From assembly GCF_900313035.1 (NCBI RefSeq), contig NZ_OMPS01000014.1, positions 1-64,000 on the forward strand: a stretch of 64,000 nucleotides of DNA, in the 5' to 3' direction. A program made the translations under genes and the position numbers. Below the pieces are notes generated by a model. The model was given only the letters and a program-made list of their open reading frames with translations. It ran no database searches and was not told the DNA's origin. Each line of letters opens with the position of its first letter. The first letter of the stretch is position 1. Below, piece by piece: positions 49,594 through 58,995 of this stretch. This stretch comes from Ruegeria sp. EL01 (GTDB lineage: Bacteria > Pseudomonadota > Alphaproteobacteria > Rhodobacterales > Rhodobacteraceae).

Positions 49594-50573
49594 TGACCGA
49601 ACCTGTCCTTTCTATTCGCAATCTTGTGGTCGAAATCAAAACCCGCCACGCAGTGCTCTGCGCCACGGATAAAGTAAGCTACGATATTGCACCCGGTGAA
49701 ATCCTTGGCGTTGTTGGCGAAAGCGGCGCAGGCAAGTCCATGGCTGGCAATGCCGTCATTGGCCTGCTGAACCCGCCTGCACGGATCACCGGTGGTGAGA
49801 TATGGCTGAATGGTCAACGTATCGACAACCTTCCGCCAAATCAGATGCGGCGGCTGCGCGGCAAAGAGATCGGGATGATCTTTCAGGACCCGCTGACCTC
49901 TCTCAACCCGCTGCTGCGGATTGGCGATCAGCTTGCCGAAACCATGATGGAACATCTCGGCCTGACCAAGGCCGAGGCTCATACGCGCGCCATCGCGGCT
50001 CTGGAAGAGGTCGGGATCCCGGCGGCGGCGGAGCGTATCAATAGCTATCCGCATGAATTTTCCGGCGGGATGCGTCAGCGGGTAGTGATCGCCTTGGCGC
50101 TTTGCGCCGAGCCGTCCTTGATCATCGCAGATGAACCCACCACGGCGCTGGACGTGTCTGTGCAGGCACAGATCATTTCGTTGCTGAAGCGGCTCTGCCG
50201 TGAACGGGGCACTGCGGTGATGTTAATCACCCATGATATGGGGGTCATTGCCGAAGCTGCGGACCGCGTCGCAGTTATGTATGCGGGCCGGCTGGCGGAA
50301 ACCGGCAATGTGCGTGACGTTATTACCCGCCCGCGCCATCCATATACAGATGGCCTGATGGGCTCGACCCCATCCGCCTCGGCCGGGCAACGCCGCCTGC
50401 GCCAGATCCCAGGCGCCATGCCCAGGCTGCATACGCTGCCCCCAGGCTGCGCCTTTTCACCCCGCTGTGAGCGGGCAACCGATCAATGCCTGAACGGCCC
50501 GTCGCCAACGCTCGAGGCGGATAGCGGACAAGCGGCCTGCTGGCACCCAATCAAGTTGGAGGGCGCAGCATGA
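49593..50573 (+). CDS. ABC transporter ATPase, DppD type
   Basis: The protein (326 aa) carries Walker A GESGAGKS, signature FSGGMRQR and Walker B LIIADEPTTALD, plus the C-terminal oligopeptide-transporter tail with a CAFSPRCERATDQC cysteine cluster. It powers the importer from the cytosolic side with the DppF-type partner. The stop overlaps the next start (ATGA). Confidence 0.92.
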   Translation: MTEPVLSIRNLVVEIKTRHAVLCATDKVSYDIAPGEILGVVGESGAGKSMAGNAVIGLLNPPARITGGEIWLNGQRIDNLPPNQMRRLRGKEIGMIFQDPLTSLNPLLRIGDQLAETMMEHLGLTKAEAHTRAIAALEEVGIPAAAERINSYPHEFSGGMRQRVVIALALCAEPSLIIADEPTTALDVSVQAQIISLLKRLCRERGTAVMLITHDMGVIAEAADRVAVMYAGRLAETGNVRDVITRPRHPYTDGLMGSTPSASAGQRRLRQIPGAMPRLHTLPPGCAFSPRCERATDQCLNGPSPTLEADSGQAACWHPIKLEGAA

Positions 50574-51535
50574 ATGCCATCGTCTCAGTCAATGATCTGA
50601 CCCGTGTCTTCGATGTTTCAAAACCCTGGCTGAATCGGGTTCTGGAGCGATTGCCAAAATCAAACCTGACCGCCGTGTCCGAGGTGAGTTTCAACATCGA
50701 AGAAAACACCGTCTATTCTCTGGTCGGCGAAAGCGGTTCAGGCAAATCGACCATCGGCAAGATGGTCGTCGGTTTGTTGGGCAATTCTGCTGGCGACGTA
50801 GAGGTATCCGGTGTCAACCTGGCGCGGGAATCCAACGCCGAAACGATTGCCAAAGCCCGCGATACAATCCAGATGATTTTTCAAGACCCATATGCGTCGA
50901 TGAATCCGCGTTGGCGGGTCAAGGATATCATCTGCGAACCCGTGGCCGCCAAAGGTGGTGAGACCGTCGGCCTTGCCGAGGGTCTTCTGGAACAAGTGGG
51001 GCTGTCCGCCGAGGATGCAAGCAAGTTTCCGCATGAATTTTCCGGAGGCCAGCGACAGCGGATCTGTATCGCCCGCGCCCTCGCGTCTCGGCCCCGGCTG
51101 ATTGTCTGCGACGAACCCACATCTGCGCTGGATGTGTCGGTACAGGCGCAAGTTCTGAACCTGATGAGCGACCTGAAGGACGATCTGGGCCTCACTTATC
51201 TGTTCATCAGCCATGATCTGACTGTGGTTCGTCATATCTCGGATCGGATTGGCGTTCTCTATCTTGGTCGCCTGGTCGAAGAAGCCTCGCCCGACGATCT
51301 GTTTGAGGCACCCAAGCATCCCTACACGCAGATGCTGATTGCGGCAGCGCCTAAGATGGATGGTTTCGGCCGCGAAGTAGAACCCCCCAAAGGTGAAATC
51401 CCTGATCCGATCAATCCCCCCTCGGGTTGTGCCTTCCACCCACGCTGCCCGGCTGCAACAACGCTCTGCGCACAGTTCCGCCCGCAAATGCGAACCATCA
51501 GCGGCAGTCGCGTGGCCTGTCACCACGCCGGGTAA
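50570..51535 (+). CDS. ABC transporter ATPase, DppF type
   Basis: The protein (321 aa) carries Walker A GESGSGKS, signature FSGGQRQR and Walker B LIVCDEPTSALD, with the C-terminal CAFHPRCPAATTLC cluster. It is the last gene of the five-gene importer operon. The importer is next to the monooxygenase operon and likely delivers its substrate (inference from position and the shared regulator). Confidence 0.92.
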   Translation: MNAIVSVNDLTRVFDVSKPWLNRVLERLPKSNLTAVSEVSFNIEENTVYSLVGESGSGKSTIGKMVVGLLGNSAGDVEVSGVNLARESNAETIAKARDTIQMIFQDPYASMNPRWRVKDIICEPVAAKGGETVGLAEGLLEQVGLSAEDASKFPHEFSGGQRQRICIARALASRPRLIVCDEPTSALDVSVQAQVLNLMSDLKDDLGLTYLFISHDLTVVRHISDRIGVLYLGRLVEEASPDDLFEAPKHPYTQMLIAAAPKMDGFGREVEPPKGEIPDPINPPSGCAFHPRCPAATTLCAQFRPQMRTISGSRVACHHAG

Positions 51536-52127
51536 CACAGTGGACCGATCAGTTAGGAACGGGCTCGAGGCTGCTGGCCTGGCGCTCGACCAGAAACCAA
51601 AATCGGATAATCGACTGGCAAAGCTGACTGGTTCGTTCATGACTTTCCCAGGCTCAGAGAGGCCTCTGCTCAGCCTGGCGCGATCAACTCGCACGCAACG
51701 CTCGGTTACTTCAAACCCAAGGTTTGCGATGCAACTCGCCAACAGGTCAAAACCTGGCTTTTCAACCATACGACTGAAAAAAGAATCACCTGGTTCAAAG
51801 GCTGAGAATGCTCGGCAGCAGTGGCATGAGGTACGTTCTGGGCGATGTCACACAGGGACTTAAGCCAAAAAGCGAAACACAATCTGGCGTTGAAACCTCT
51901 TGACCCCCAACACACGGTAAGAAAGAGCGTCAACTGTGGTCAGAATTGGCCGCAAACATGTCGATAAATGGGCGAAGTAAGGCAATTTTAAGTACCTCCT
52001 CTGCGGCCTTGACTGAACTTCCAGTATGCAGATACGTCCTTAAGAAAATATGAAGGCCATTTCAGCTTTTGCGAAATTGCTTTCGGTGAAACGAAGAAGA
52101 ACAATCTAAAAGTCTGAGGTTAGGAAA
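51536..52127. other. Gene-poor intergenic stretch
   Basis: About 590 bases after the importer operon. Open frames on the minus strand extend from inside the ATPase gene, but no ribosome site or motif supports them. No T-run terminator was seen. The last 100 bases are AT-rich and probably hold the promoter of the PstS-OmpA gene. Confidence 0.5.
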
Positions 52128-53699
52128 ATGTTTAATCGGGTCCTGAAAACTGCCTCTGGTGCGCTGATGTTTTCCGTTGCGACCATAGCAAACGCTGAAA
52201 CTGTTCAATTGAACAGTTTGGATGGCGGAATGACGTTAACCGGAGAGCTTATTGACTTCGATGGTGCCAACTACGAACTCCGAACAGTGGTCGGTACAAT
52301 TTCAGTTGACGCTTTCAAAGTTGAATGCATTGGCGAAGCTTGCCCCAGCCGGAACGAGGGTCCGGTGGAGTATGGTATTTCTGGCTCCTCGCGCTTGGTG
52401 GATGTGCTTTTTGCCGATCTCACGGTGCAATTCGGAGAGGAAATCGGCGGCGCTGCTTTACGCTCGGAGGAAGAAGGCGTCGACAAGCTTCTGCTTCGTA
52501 ATGAGCTAGGCGAGTTTTTGGCCGAAGTCTCCTTGATGGGTGGTGACTCCGCAGACGGGATCAAGCAACTGGTCGATGGAAGCTCGGCGCTGGCAGTGGC
52601 CACACGTCCTGCTCAACCCGACGAGATCGCGCGCGCATCGCAGGCCGGGCTTGGGGATATGACCACAAGTGAAAACCAGAAAATTTTTGCGCTGGATGGC
52701 TTGGTAGTCATTACATCGCAAAGTAACCCGCTGCGGGCAGTCGCCGAGCAGGATCTGGCGCGGATCTTTTCCGGAGCCATTTCCAATTGGAGTCAGATTG
52801 GTGGGCCCGATGCCCCGATCCAGCTTTACATGCGTGCGCCTGACAGCGGAACCGGGTTGGTTTTCAATGACCTGATCATGCGCCCCGCCGGTGCGGCGTA
52901 CTCGAACGACCTCAGTCTTTTTGACACAGACACAGAATTGGCGGCGGCGGTTGCGTCTGATCCACTTGGTATCGGAATTACCAGCCTCGCAAGTGCCGAT
53001 GAAGCCAAGGTTCTTGCAATTCGCGGTGTGTGCGGAATTCAGGTTCCGGCGACTCCATTCACTATTAAAACAGAAGAATATCCGCTGAGCCGACGCTTGT
53101 ATGCCTATACCGGCAACACTGTGCCGGCACAGCTAAGCCGTTTCATGCAATTCCTCGAAAGCGAAAAAGCGCAAGAGACAATTGATGCTTCGGGCTTTGT
53201 ATCACTTGGTGAATCCTTGCAAGGCCCCAATGAGCAAGGACTACGCTATCTTGGTGCAGTTATGCCAACCGATGCAGAGGTTACTCTGAAGCAGTTGCAG
53301 GAAATGTCGGCTGAACTGTCCGGCGCCGATCGTAGTTCAATCACCTTTCGGTTTGCGTTCGGGTCCTCTCGTCTGGATTCACGGGCACAGGATGATATTA
53401 CGCGCCTTGCTTCTTTGCTTGCCAAGGAAGAAACCACAAACAAAGAGCTTCTTCTGATCGGGTATACAGACTCTGTCGGTGCTGGCAGATCCAATCGGTC
53501 GCTCAGTCAGCAGCGTGCCAAGCAGGTAAGCAATGCACTGTTACAAGCTGCGCCTGCCAACAGCCTGGATGGGTTAACGATCCGCACGCTGGGCTATGGT
53601 GAAATCTCGCCGCTAAGCTGCAATGACACTGAGAATGGCCGCCGTATCAATCGCCGTGTGGAAGTTTGGCTGCGGGACGTCGTCACAACATCCCAGTAG
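52128..53699 (+). CDS. PstS-like substrate-binding domain fused to OmpA peptidoglycan-binding domain
   Basis: The protein has 523 residues. The signal peptide is about residues 1-23 (LKTASGALMFSVATIANA). A short domain (30-75) reads LNSLDGGMTLTGELIDFDG. Residues 85-375 look like a PBP-like phosphate-binding fold (VVITSQSNPLRAVAEQDLAR, FSGAISNWSQIGG, MRAPDSGTGLVFNDLIM). Residues 400-520 form an OmpA domain (ITFRFAFGSSRLDSRAQDDI, IGYTDSVGAGRSNRSLSQQR, NRRVEVW), which grips peptidoglycan. It would be a periplasmic sensor or binder tethered to the wall. It lies 76 bases before an exported unknown and is part of the kinase trio. Confidence 0.87.
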   Translation: MFNRVLKTASGALMFSVATIANAETVQLNSLDGGMTLTGELIDFDGANYELRTVVGTISVDAFKVECIGEACPSRNEGPVEYGISGSSRLVDVLFADLTVQFGEEIGGAALRSEEEGVDKLLLRNELGEFLAEVSLMGGDSADGIKQLVDGSSALAVATRPAQPDEIARASQAGLGDMTTSENQKIFALDGLVVITSQSNPLRAVAEQDLARIFSGAISNWSQIGGPDAPIQLYMRAPDSGTGLVFNDLIMRPAGAAYSNDLSLFDTDTELAAAVASDPLGIGITSLASADEAKVLAIRGVCGIQVPATPFTIKTEEYPLSRRLYAYTGNTVPAQLSRFMQFLESEKAQETIDASGFVSLGESLQGPNEQGLRYLGAVMPTDAEVTLKQLQEMSAELSGADRSSITFRFAFGSSRLDSRAQDDITRLASLLAKEETTNKELLLIGYTDSVGAGRSNRSLSQQRAKQVSNALLQAAPANSLDGLTIRTLGYGEISPLSCNDTENGRRINRRVEVWLRDVVTTSQ

Positions 53700-53775
53700 T
53701 GAAGCGTCAACGCTGCTTCGAAACGGGAATACAACGGTCAGTGACCAAGACGATAATTCAATGGAGTGACGTAGT

Positions 53776-54816
53776 ATGAGAATGCTCGCAATTTTGGCCA
53801 ATGTTTTCCTACTGCATGTGTCAGGGGCGGCTGTCGCACAGGAAGGGCCATATGATACCGCTGTAGACAATTGGCTCAATGGCAGCGAGGCCGAAGGCCT
53901 GCAAGGTTTGTCGGAAGCGGCCAGTCAGGGAAACAGTTCGGCGCAGATGATCCTTGGTCAGATTGATCGCGACACCGTACCTGGTGGTTTTTCCGACTAT
54001 TTGATCGACCATCAGGCACGCGACCAACTTCTGCGCGCGCCGGACCCCGACAAGGGGACCGTAAACTGGTTACTCGCTCTGAGCGACCCCGCCCTAAAAG
54101 CAAATGGTGAGGCCATCTTTGGGTATCGGGTTGGTCGTCAGCCGATAAGCAATGCGATAGCGTTGCAATCTCATGGTGAGGTTGAAGGTGCCGAGTATGT
54201 GTTGTGGAATACACTGAACAACGGCCGTTTTGATCTGATCAATTCCATGCCTGCAGAAAACTACGGCCTGTCCGAAGCTGGTTTTCTCAAATGGATCGAA
54301 GCCTATATGGCGCGGGAAAACAGGGCCATCACCATGCGGGCCTTTGTGGAAGAGTCCAATCCCAAGCGGGTTTCGGGATTGCTCGGCCTGAAACGACTGG
54401 CCAGGCTGTTGAACCTCAATCAGCATTTTTCTGATGAAGCGAACCAGTTCACGACAGTGATGCTGGGCCGTGGTTCGGATTTACCGGAAAATGTCAATTT
54501 GGTTCGCTTGAACGAAAGCATTGCCCGCATCAGTGAAACCGATAGCTACCTGAACATCGTGAAGCGCTACTGCGAATCCTGCGAAGGAGACACAATCGAC
54601 TACGATTGCGTGGTGCAGGCTTTGGAAATTGCCGGGGGCTACAAGACATTGATGTCGATCCGCACCCCGGTTGAAGGATCGATTGATCAGGCCAAATTCA
54701 TGAACTCTAAGCGTCCGGTCGAAATCTTCTCGCAGCTGGTGAACAACATGCGCCGCTACTACTCTCGTGACATTCGGTCGTCCTGCATCGCCGCTAATCT
54801 AAAGGCCAAGCTGTAG
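53776..54816 (+). CDS. Exported hypothetical protein with Sel1-like start (346 aa)
   Basis: The family is not recognised. It has a signal peptide over residues 1-21 (LAILANVFLLHVSGAAVA). Residues 30-60 resemble one Sel1/TPR-type helix pair (EGLQGLSEAASQGNSSAQMI). The rest is helical, with RYCESCEGDTIDYDC and a late RSSCIAAN that may form disulfides in the periplasm. It lies between the PstS-OmpA gene and the kinase gene, all on one strand, so a joint function in the envelope is likely. Confidence 0.75.
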   Translation: MRMLAILANVFLLHVSGAAVAQEGPYDTAVDNWLNGSEAEGLQGLSEAASQGNSSAQMILGQIDRDTVPGGFSDYLIDHQARDQLLRAPDPDKGTVNWLLALSDPALKANGEAIFGYRVGRQPISNAIALQSHGEVEGAEYVLWNTLNNGRFDLINSMPAENYGLSEAGFLKWIEAYMARENRAITMRAFVEESNPKRVSGLLGLKRLARLLNLNQHFSDEANQFTTVMLGRGSDLPENVNLVRLNESIARISETDSYLNIVKRYCESCEGDTIDYDCVVQALEIAGGYKTLMSIRTPVEGSIDQAKFMNSKRPVEIFSQLVNNMRRYYSRDIRSSCIAANLKAKL

Positions 54817-55109
54817 CATGTTGTTGAAAAGATAAGTCATGTTCGGGATCATCATATGCTTACAGACACCGGGAGCCTTTGCGAAATCAACCCAACCGTG
54901 CAATGGTTCGGGGTCCGGTAAAGCAGGAGCTAAACGTTTGTATGTCCTGACGTCCCTGCGCTGACCAACTTGGATCGAACAGAGCGTCTTCTGGAAATCA
55001 TGATTTGAACAGATACGCTTAGAGATTGTGTTTAACGGTGAAACTTTTTTGTGATCGGAATTCAAGTAATTCCTGATGCGATGAAGGATGAAAACGGACG
55101 GGACGAGGC

Positions 55110-57407
55110 ATGGGCAACGTAATGAAACTAGTAACGACTGGTCATCAAGATACGGGGCAAACGACCGGAGCCTCTTCTGCTGACGACCTCCCTGCAGGCA
55201 CCCAGCTGTTGCATGGTCAGTACAAGATTGATCGCTATCTGAACAGTGGCGGCTTCGGTATCACCTATCTGGCTTCTGACAGCCTCAACCGCAAGGTTGT
55301 GATCAAAGAGTGTTTTCCAGCCATGTTCGCGCGCCGAGAGAACGTCTTGGTGCAGGCCCGTGTCCAAAAGCACAAAGATGATCTTCGCCAGATTGTGCGC
55401 CACTTCATCCAGGAAGCGCAGCGCCTGGCAAGTATGGATCACCCCAATATCGTTGGCGTACATCAGGTCTTTGAGGACAACGACACTGCCTATATGGCAC
55501 TAGATTTCATCGAAGGCCCGGATCTTTTAGACGCAATCGAGGACACCGAAGCGCAACTGGACGAGGCCGATGTCATGTCCATCCTCCGGCAAATTCTGGA
55601 TGCGGTGGCGTATATGCACAAGCAGGGGATGCTGCATCGGGATATATCGCCTGACAACATCCTGATCGGGCCAGACAAGATACCTGTCTTGATTGATTTC
55701 GGTGCCGCACGTGAGCAGAGCAGAAAAACACACCGCGTTCTGTCCGCCTTGCGCGCGGTCAAGGACGGCTATTCACCACAGGAATTCTACGTCACTGACG
55801 GCGTGCAGGGACCATTTAGCGATCTCTATGCCTTGGCGGCATCATTCTATCATGTGATCACCGGCGAGCGTGCACCAGATAGCCAGACTCGGGTCTCTGC
55901 TATTGCCGAGCGGAGGCCGGATCCCTGCAAACTCCTTCAGGGGCGCTTTGACAAATATGATGACGTCTTTCTCGAGGCGCTCGACAAGGCCATGTCGGCC
56001 ATGCCAAAGGACCGCTTTCAAACAGCTGATGAGTGGCTTGAGGCGATAGACCACTTGGCTGAACCGCCGGCGGTAGAGCAGGATGTTAAAGTCGCGGTTT
56101 CTTCTTCCGGGGGGAGCAAACGTGTTGCAATAGTCGGCGGGCTGCTTGCTCTTGGAGTTGTCGGTGCAATAGCCGGGGTTCTGGCCAGCGGAGTGTTTTC
56201 GTCATCCCCCGAACCACGGGTAACGCAAGAGGACGTTTTGGCTGCCGAAGCCGAAGCCCGTGCCCAAGCAGAGGTCGAAGCAGCGGCGGCGGCAGAAGCA
56301 ATAGCAGATGCCACCGCGCGTGCCGCAGAAGCCGAAGCGCGTCTGGCCCAAGCCGAAGCCCGCGCGCAGGCAGAGACCACGGCGCGCGCAGAGGCCGAAG
56401 CTGCTGCCCAGGCGGCGACCCAAGCCGAAGCAGAAGCCCGCGCCAAAGCGGCAAGCGAGGCGGAAGCCCGTGCCCAGGCCGAAGCTGAAGCAGCCACTCA
56501 GGCGGTGGCCCAGGCCGAGGCTGAAGCCCGGGCCAATGCGGCAGTCGAGGCAGAAGCCCGGGCCCAGGCCGAAGTAGAAGCGGCCGCCAAAGCGGCGGTC
56601 GAGGCACAAGCCCGCGCACAGGCCGAAGTGGAGGCCGCGTCTAAAGCAGCTGCAGAGGCGCAAGCCCGTGCTCAGGCTGAGGTCGAAGCGGTCGCAAAGG
56701 CGGCGGCAGAGGCAGAAGCCCGCGTACAAGCCGAGGCTGAAACGGCCGCCAAAGTGGAAGCAGAAAACATAGCTCAGGCGAATGTCGAGACTGAAGTTGA
56801 TACTGCCACTCAATCCACTGTGGATTTAGAACCAACCTCGGTAGAATCGGAATGGAAGGTTCTTCTGCCTTTCGTGGCGTCAGCGGATAATCCCGATACC
56901 GTGGAGTATGTAACCACCGAGGCCCCGGCATGGGTTCACGCGGGGCTACGTATTGACTCGGTCAACGGGATCGAAATCAATGACCTAAATGCCATTAGTA
57001 CAGTTCTGCTGCAATCAGGGGCTACCCCTTCGCAGGAAGGCACCTTGGGTGTAACCTTGGGGCTTTCTAACTCACGAGACGGTGTCGACGTGCGGGAAGT
57101 TACCCTGGGTGTTGTACAAGACACGATCTTGTCGAATGGTGTTATCTTTCAAGCCCAATATGCCGAAAACGGCAAATGGGTTACGAGCGTGGTTCATATC
57201 CCAGATGATGTGGGCCCGGGTACGACTCTGAAACCAAATGACCAGCTGACAGCCTATTTTCCGACAGATGAAAGCATCGATGGACAAGACACGATTGCCG
57301 CCCTTCTGCGAGCAGGATCGAGTGACGGTCAGACGGACTTCAAGTTCACTGTCAGAAGAGGTGCTTCTTTGTGGCTGGCGGATCTGCACTACGAAGGTAC
57401 TAACTAG
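55110..57407 (+). CDS. Transmembrane Ser/Thr protein kinase with Ala/Glu-rich stalk and PDZ-like end
   Basis: The protein has 765 residues. The Hanks-type kinase covers about 38-318: glycine loop LNSGGFGITY, Lys66 in VVIKECFP, catalytic HRDISPDN (Asp178) and DFGAAR (Asp196). One membrane helix lies at 338-363 (VAIVGGLLALGVVGAIAGVL). Residues 372-575 are a low-complexity Ala/Glu/Arg coiled-coil stalk (AEAEARAQAEVEAAAAAEAI). A C-terminal domain follows with PDZ-like text (WVHAGLRIDSVNGIEINDL). The kinase faces the cytosol and the stalk and end domain face the periplasm. The gene follows two exported proteins, likely its ligands or signal partners. Confidence 0.88.
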   Translation: MGNVMKLVTTGHQDTGQTTGASSADDLPAGTQLLHGQYKIDRYLNSGGFGITYLASDSLNRKVVIKECFPAMFARRENVLVQARVQKHKDDLRQIVRHFIQEAQRLASMDHPNIVGVHQVFEDNDTAYMALDFIEGPDLLDAIEDTEAQLDEADVMSILRQILDAVAYMHKQGMLHRDISPDNILIGPDKIPVLIDFGAAREQSRKTHRVLSALRAVKDGYSPQEFYVTDGVQGPFSDLYALAASFYHVITGERAPDSQTRVSAIAERRPDPCKLLQGRFDKYDDVFLEALDKAMSAMPKDRFQTADEWLEAIDHLAEPPAVEQDVKVAVSSSGGSKRVAIVGGLLALGVVGAIAGVLASGVFSSSPEPRVTQEDVLAAEAEARAQAEVEAAAAAEAIADATARAAEAEARLAQAEARAQAETTARAEAEAAAQAATQAEAEARAKAASEAEARAQAEAEAATQAVAQAEAEARANAAVEAEARAQAEVEAAAKAAVEAQARAQAEVEAASKAAAEAQARAQAEVEAVAKAAAEAEARVQAEAETAAKVEAENIAQANVETEVDTATQSTVDLEPTSVESEWKVLLPFVASADNPDTVEYVTTEAPAWVHAGLRIDSVNGIEINDLNAISTVLLQSGATPSQEGTLGVTLGLSNSRDGVDVREVTLGVVQDTILSNGVIFQAQYAENGKWVTSVVHIPDDVGPGTTLKPNDQLTAYFPTDESIDGQDTIAALLRAGSSDGQTDFKFTVRRGASLWLADLHYEGTN

Positions 57408-57450
57408 GTAGTGAAGACGCACCAGCCAGTAGGATTTCCACATCCGTTTC

Positions 57451-57470
57451 GCATCCGCTGCAGCGGATGC
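57451..57470. terminator. Perfect 20-base palindrome between convergent genes
   Basis: GCATCCGCTG is followed directly by its inverse CAGCGGATGC, 44 bases after the kinase stop and 48 bases before the convergent dehydrogenase stop. It could act as a two-way terminator hairpin, although no T-run follows on either strand, or as a protein site. Confidence 0.45.
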
Positions 57471-57517
57471 ATTCAAAGCCTCTGACCCGCGCGCTCTGCG
57501 CGGCGAACACCTGCCTC

Positions 57518-58468
57518 TTAGCTCAGACCGGTCGGGATGACCTCATAGCCTGGCTCCTCAGGTTCATCGTCCGTCATTTCTGCGGGGAACCCTGGTGCTC
57601 GGATATCCAGACCGGTTGCGTCTTCCAGGCGCTTGATGATGTTTGGTGACAATTCACGATCACCATACCGAGCGATGCCGTCTTCAAAGATGCTGCATAT
57701 CAGCGGTGAGATTTCCAACGGCACGTTGTTACGCTCGGCTATTTCCTGGAACAACCCGACGTCTTTTTTGACTAGATCCATGGTAAACGAAATATCCCGA
57801 GAACCATTTAAAATGACCTGGCTTTCCGTGACATGGCTGAACGAAGTGCCGGAAGAGATCTTGATCGCTTCATATGTCGTATTCAGGTCCATTCCGGCGG
57901 CTTTGGCGGTTACCAGTGCCTCGGCGCTAGCGGCCAGATGAACGGTCGCAAGATAGTTCGTCAGCACTTTCAGCATCGACGCTGATCCAAGATCACCTGT
58001 ATGCAAAACGCGACGCCCCAAAGTGGTCAGCAAAGGCAGAATGCGTTCGAACGTGGCGCGATCACAGCCCGCAAAGATCGAAATGTTCCCAGTGTCGGCC
58101 CGGTGGCATCCACCCGAAACGGGGCAATCTACTGCGGCCCCGCCTGCTGCAATCACCAGACCTCCAAGACGTTCGGCCTCGGACTGATCAGTCGTGGACA
58201 TCTCCATCCAGATCTTGCTTTCGCAAATCTCAGGCAACATCTCCTGCATGACTGCATCAGAGGCCGCGGGCGACGGCAGGCATGTAATCACTGCATCGCA
58301 GTCACGCATCATCTGTGCCGGATTTTCGCCGGCTGTTGCGCCCTTGGCAACTTTTTCGGCAACCAGATCGGGGTTCAGATCATACACAGTCAGATCAAAG
58401 CCGTTCCGCAGCAGGCTGCCACTCAGTTTGCCGCCGACATTCCCGAGCCCAATAAATCCTATTTTCAT
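57518..58468 (-). CDS. NAD(P)-dependent beta-hydroxyacid dehydrogenase (3-hydroxyisobutyrate dehydrogenase-like)
   Basis: The protein has 316 residues. Rossmann start IGFIGLGNVGG, substrate motif DCPVSGGCHRADTG, and the catalytic Lys in GSASMLKVLTNYL with the partner Asn are all present. Members oxidise beta-hydroxyacids such as 3-hydroxyisobutyrate, glycerate or tartronate semialdehyde. The tail is longer and more acidic than usual (TDDEPEEPGYEV). ATG 58468 overlaps the cupin stop, so it is coupled to it. It is the last gene of the catabolic operon. Confidence 0.87.
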   Translation of the reverse strand: MKIGFIGLGNVGGKLSGSLLRNGFDLTVYDLNPDLVAEKVAKGATAGENPAQMMRDCDAVITCLPSPAASDAVMQEMLPEICESKIWMEMSTTDQSEAERLGGLVIAAGGAAVDCPVSGGCHRADTGNISIFAGCDRATFERILPLLTTLGRRVLHTGDLGSASMLKVLTNYLATVHLAASAEALVTAKAAGMDLNTTYEAIKISSGTSFSHVTESQVILNGSRDISFTMDLVKKDVGLFQEIAERNNVPLEISPLICSIFEDGIARYGDRELSPNIIKRLEDATGLDIRAPGFPAEMTDDEPEEPGYEVIPTGLS

Positions 58469-58920
58469 TGTTCCACACCCTGTTGTTGAGAAAAGTTGTA
58501 AATCACGTCACCAAAGCGACTTTCCGGAAACCCGTAGATGAACTCAATGCCCTCAGCGCCCGCCGTTATGCCATGTATTGCACCGCCGGGAATGAAGATC
58601 GCCATGCCCGACCCAACTGTTGCAATCTTGCCGTCAATTGAAACCTCTGCATATCCGGATACGACAAAATAGAACTCTGCCGGGTCGTGACTGTGCAGCG
58701 GCAAACTGCCGAAGGCGGGAATATGCGCAATCCCCAGGACCAAATCCGTCGATTGCATACGGTCCCCGCAAATCAGCGTTTGCCACATGACGTCGCCGTA
58801 CTTGGCGTCAAAACCGCCTTCGATGGGCGCGTCATCGCGATGGGTCGCCCAGGGGCTGGATGTGTTTTCGGAGTCCGGGCCAGACGGCTCCGGAAGAAAA
58901 TCGAGGGTGGTGTGCGACAT
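58465..58920 (-). CDS. Small cupin-domain protein
   Basis: The protein (151 aa) is a single cupin. Motif 1 is PLHSHDPAEFYFVVSGYAEV (two His and Glu as metal ligands) and motif 2 is FIPGGAIHGITAG (His). The sequence recalls cupins that act as lyases, including some of the dimethylsulfoniopropionate lyase type, but the catalytic set cannot be confirmed by eye. It overlaps the downstream dehydrogenase and follows the aldehyde dehydrogenase gene by 75 bases. It may be an isomerase or lyase on the pathway intermediate. Confidence 0.8.
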   Translation of the reverse strand: MSHTTLDFLPEPSGPDSENTSSPWATHRDDAPIEGGFDAKYGDVMWQTLICGDRMQSTDLVLGIAHIPAFGSLPLHSHDPAEFYFVVSGYAEVSIDGKIATVGSGMAIFIPGGAIHGITAGAEGIEFIYGFPESRFGDVIYNFSQQQGVEQ

Positions 58921-58995
58921 TGCACTCTCCGATGAAATGGCTGCCTTTTTTGGCCAGACCGGGTTGATATTGGGAATGTAAGGATTCGGCTTGGC

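Noticed and set aside
50738..51769. 343-codon minus-strand frame opposite the DppF gene
   Set aside because: It overlaps an unmistakable ATPase gene on the other strand and carries no known motif.
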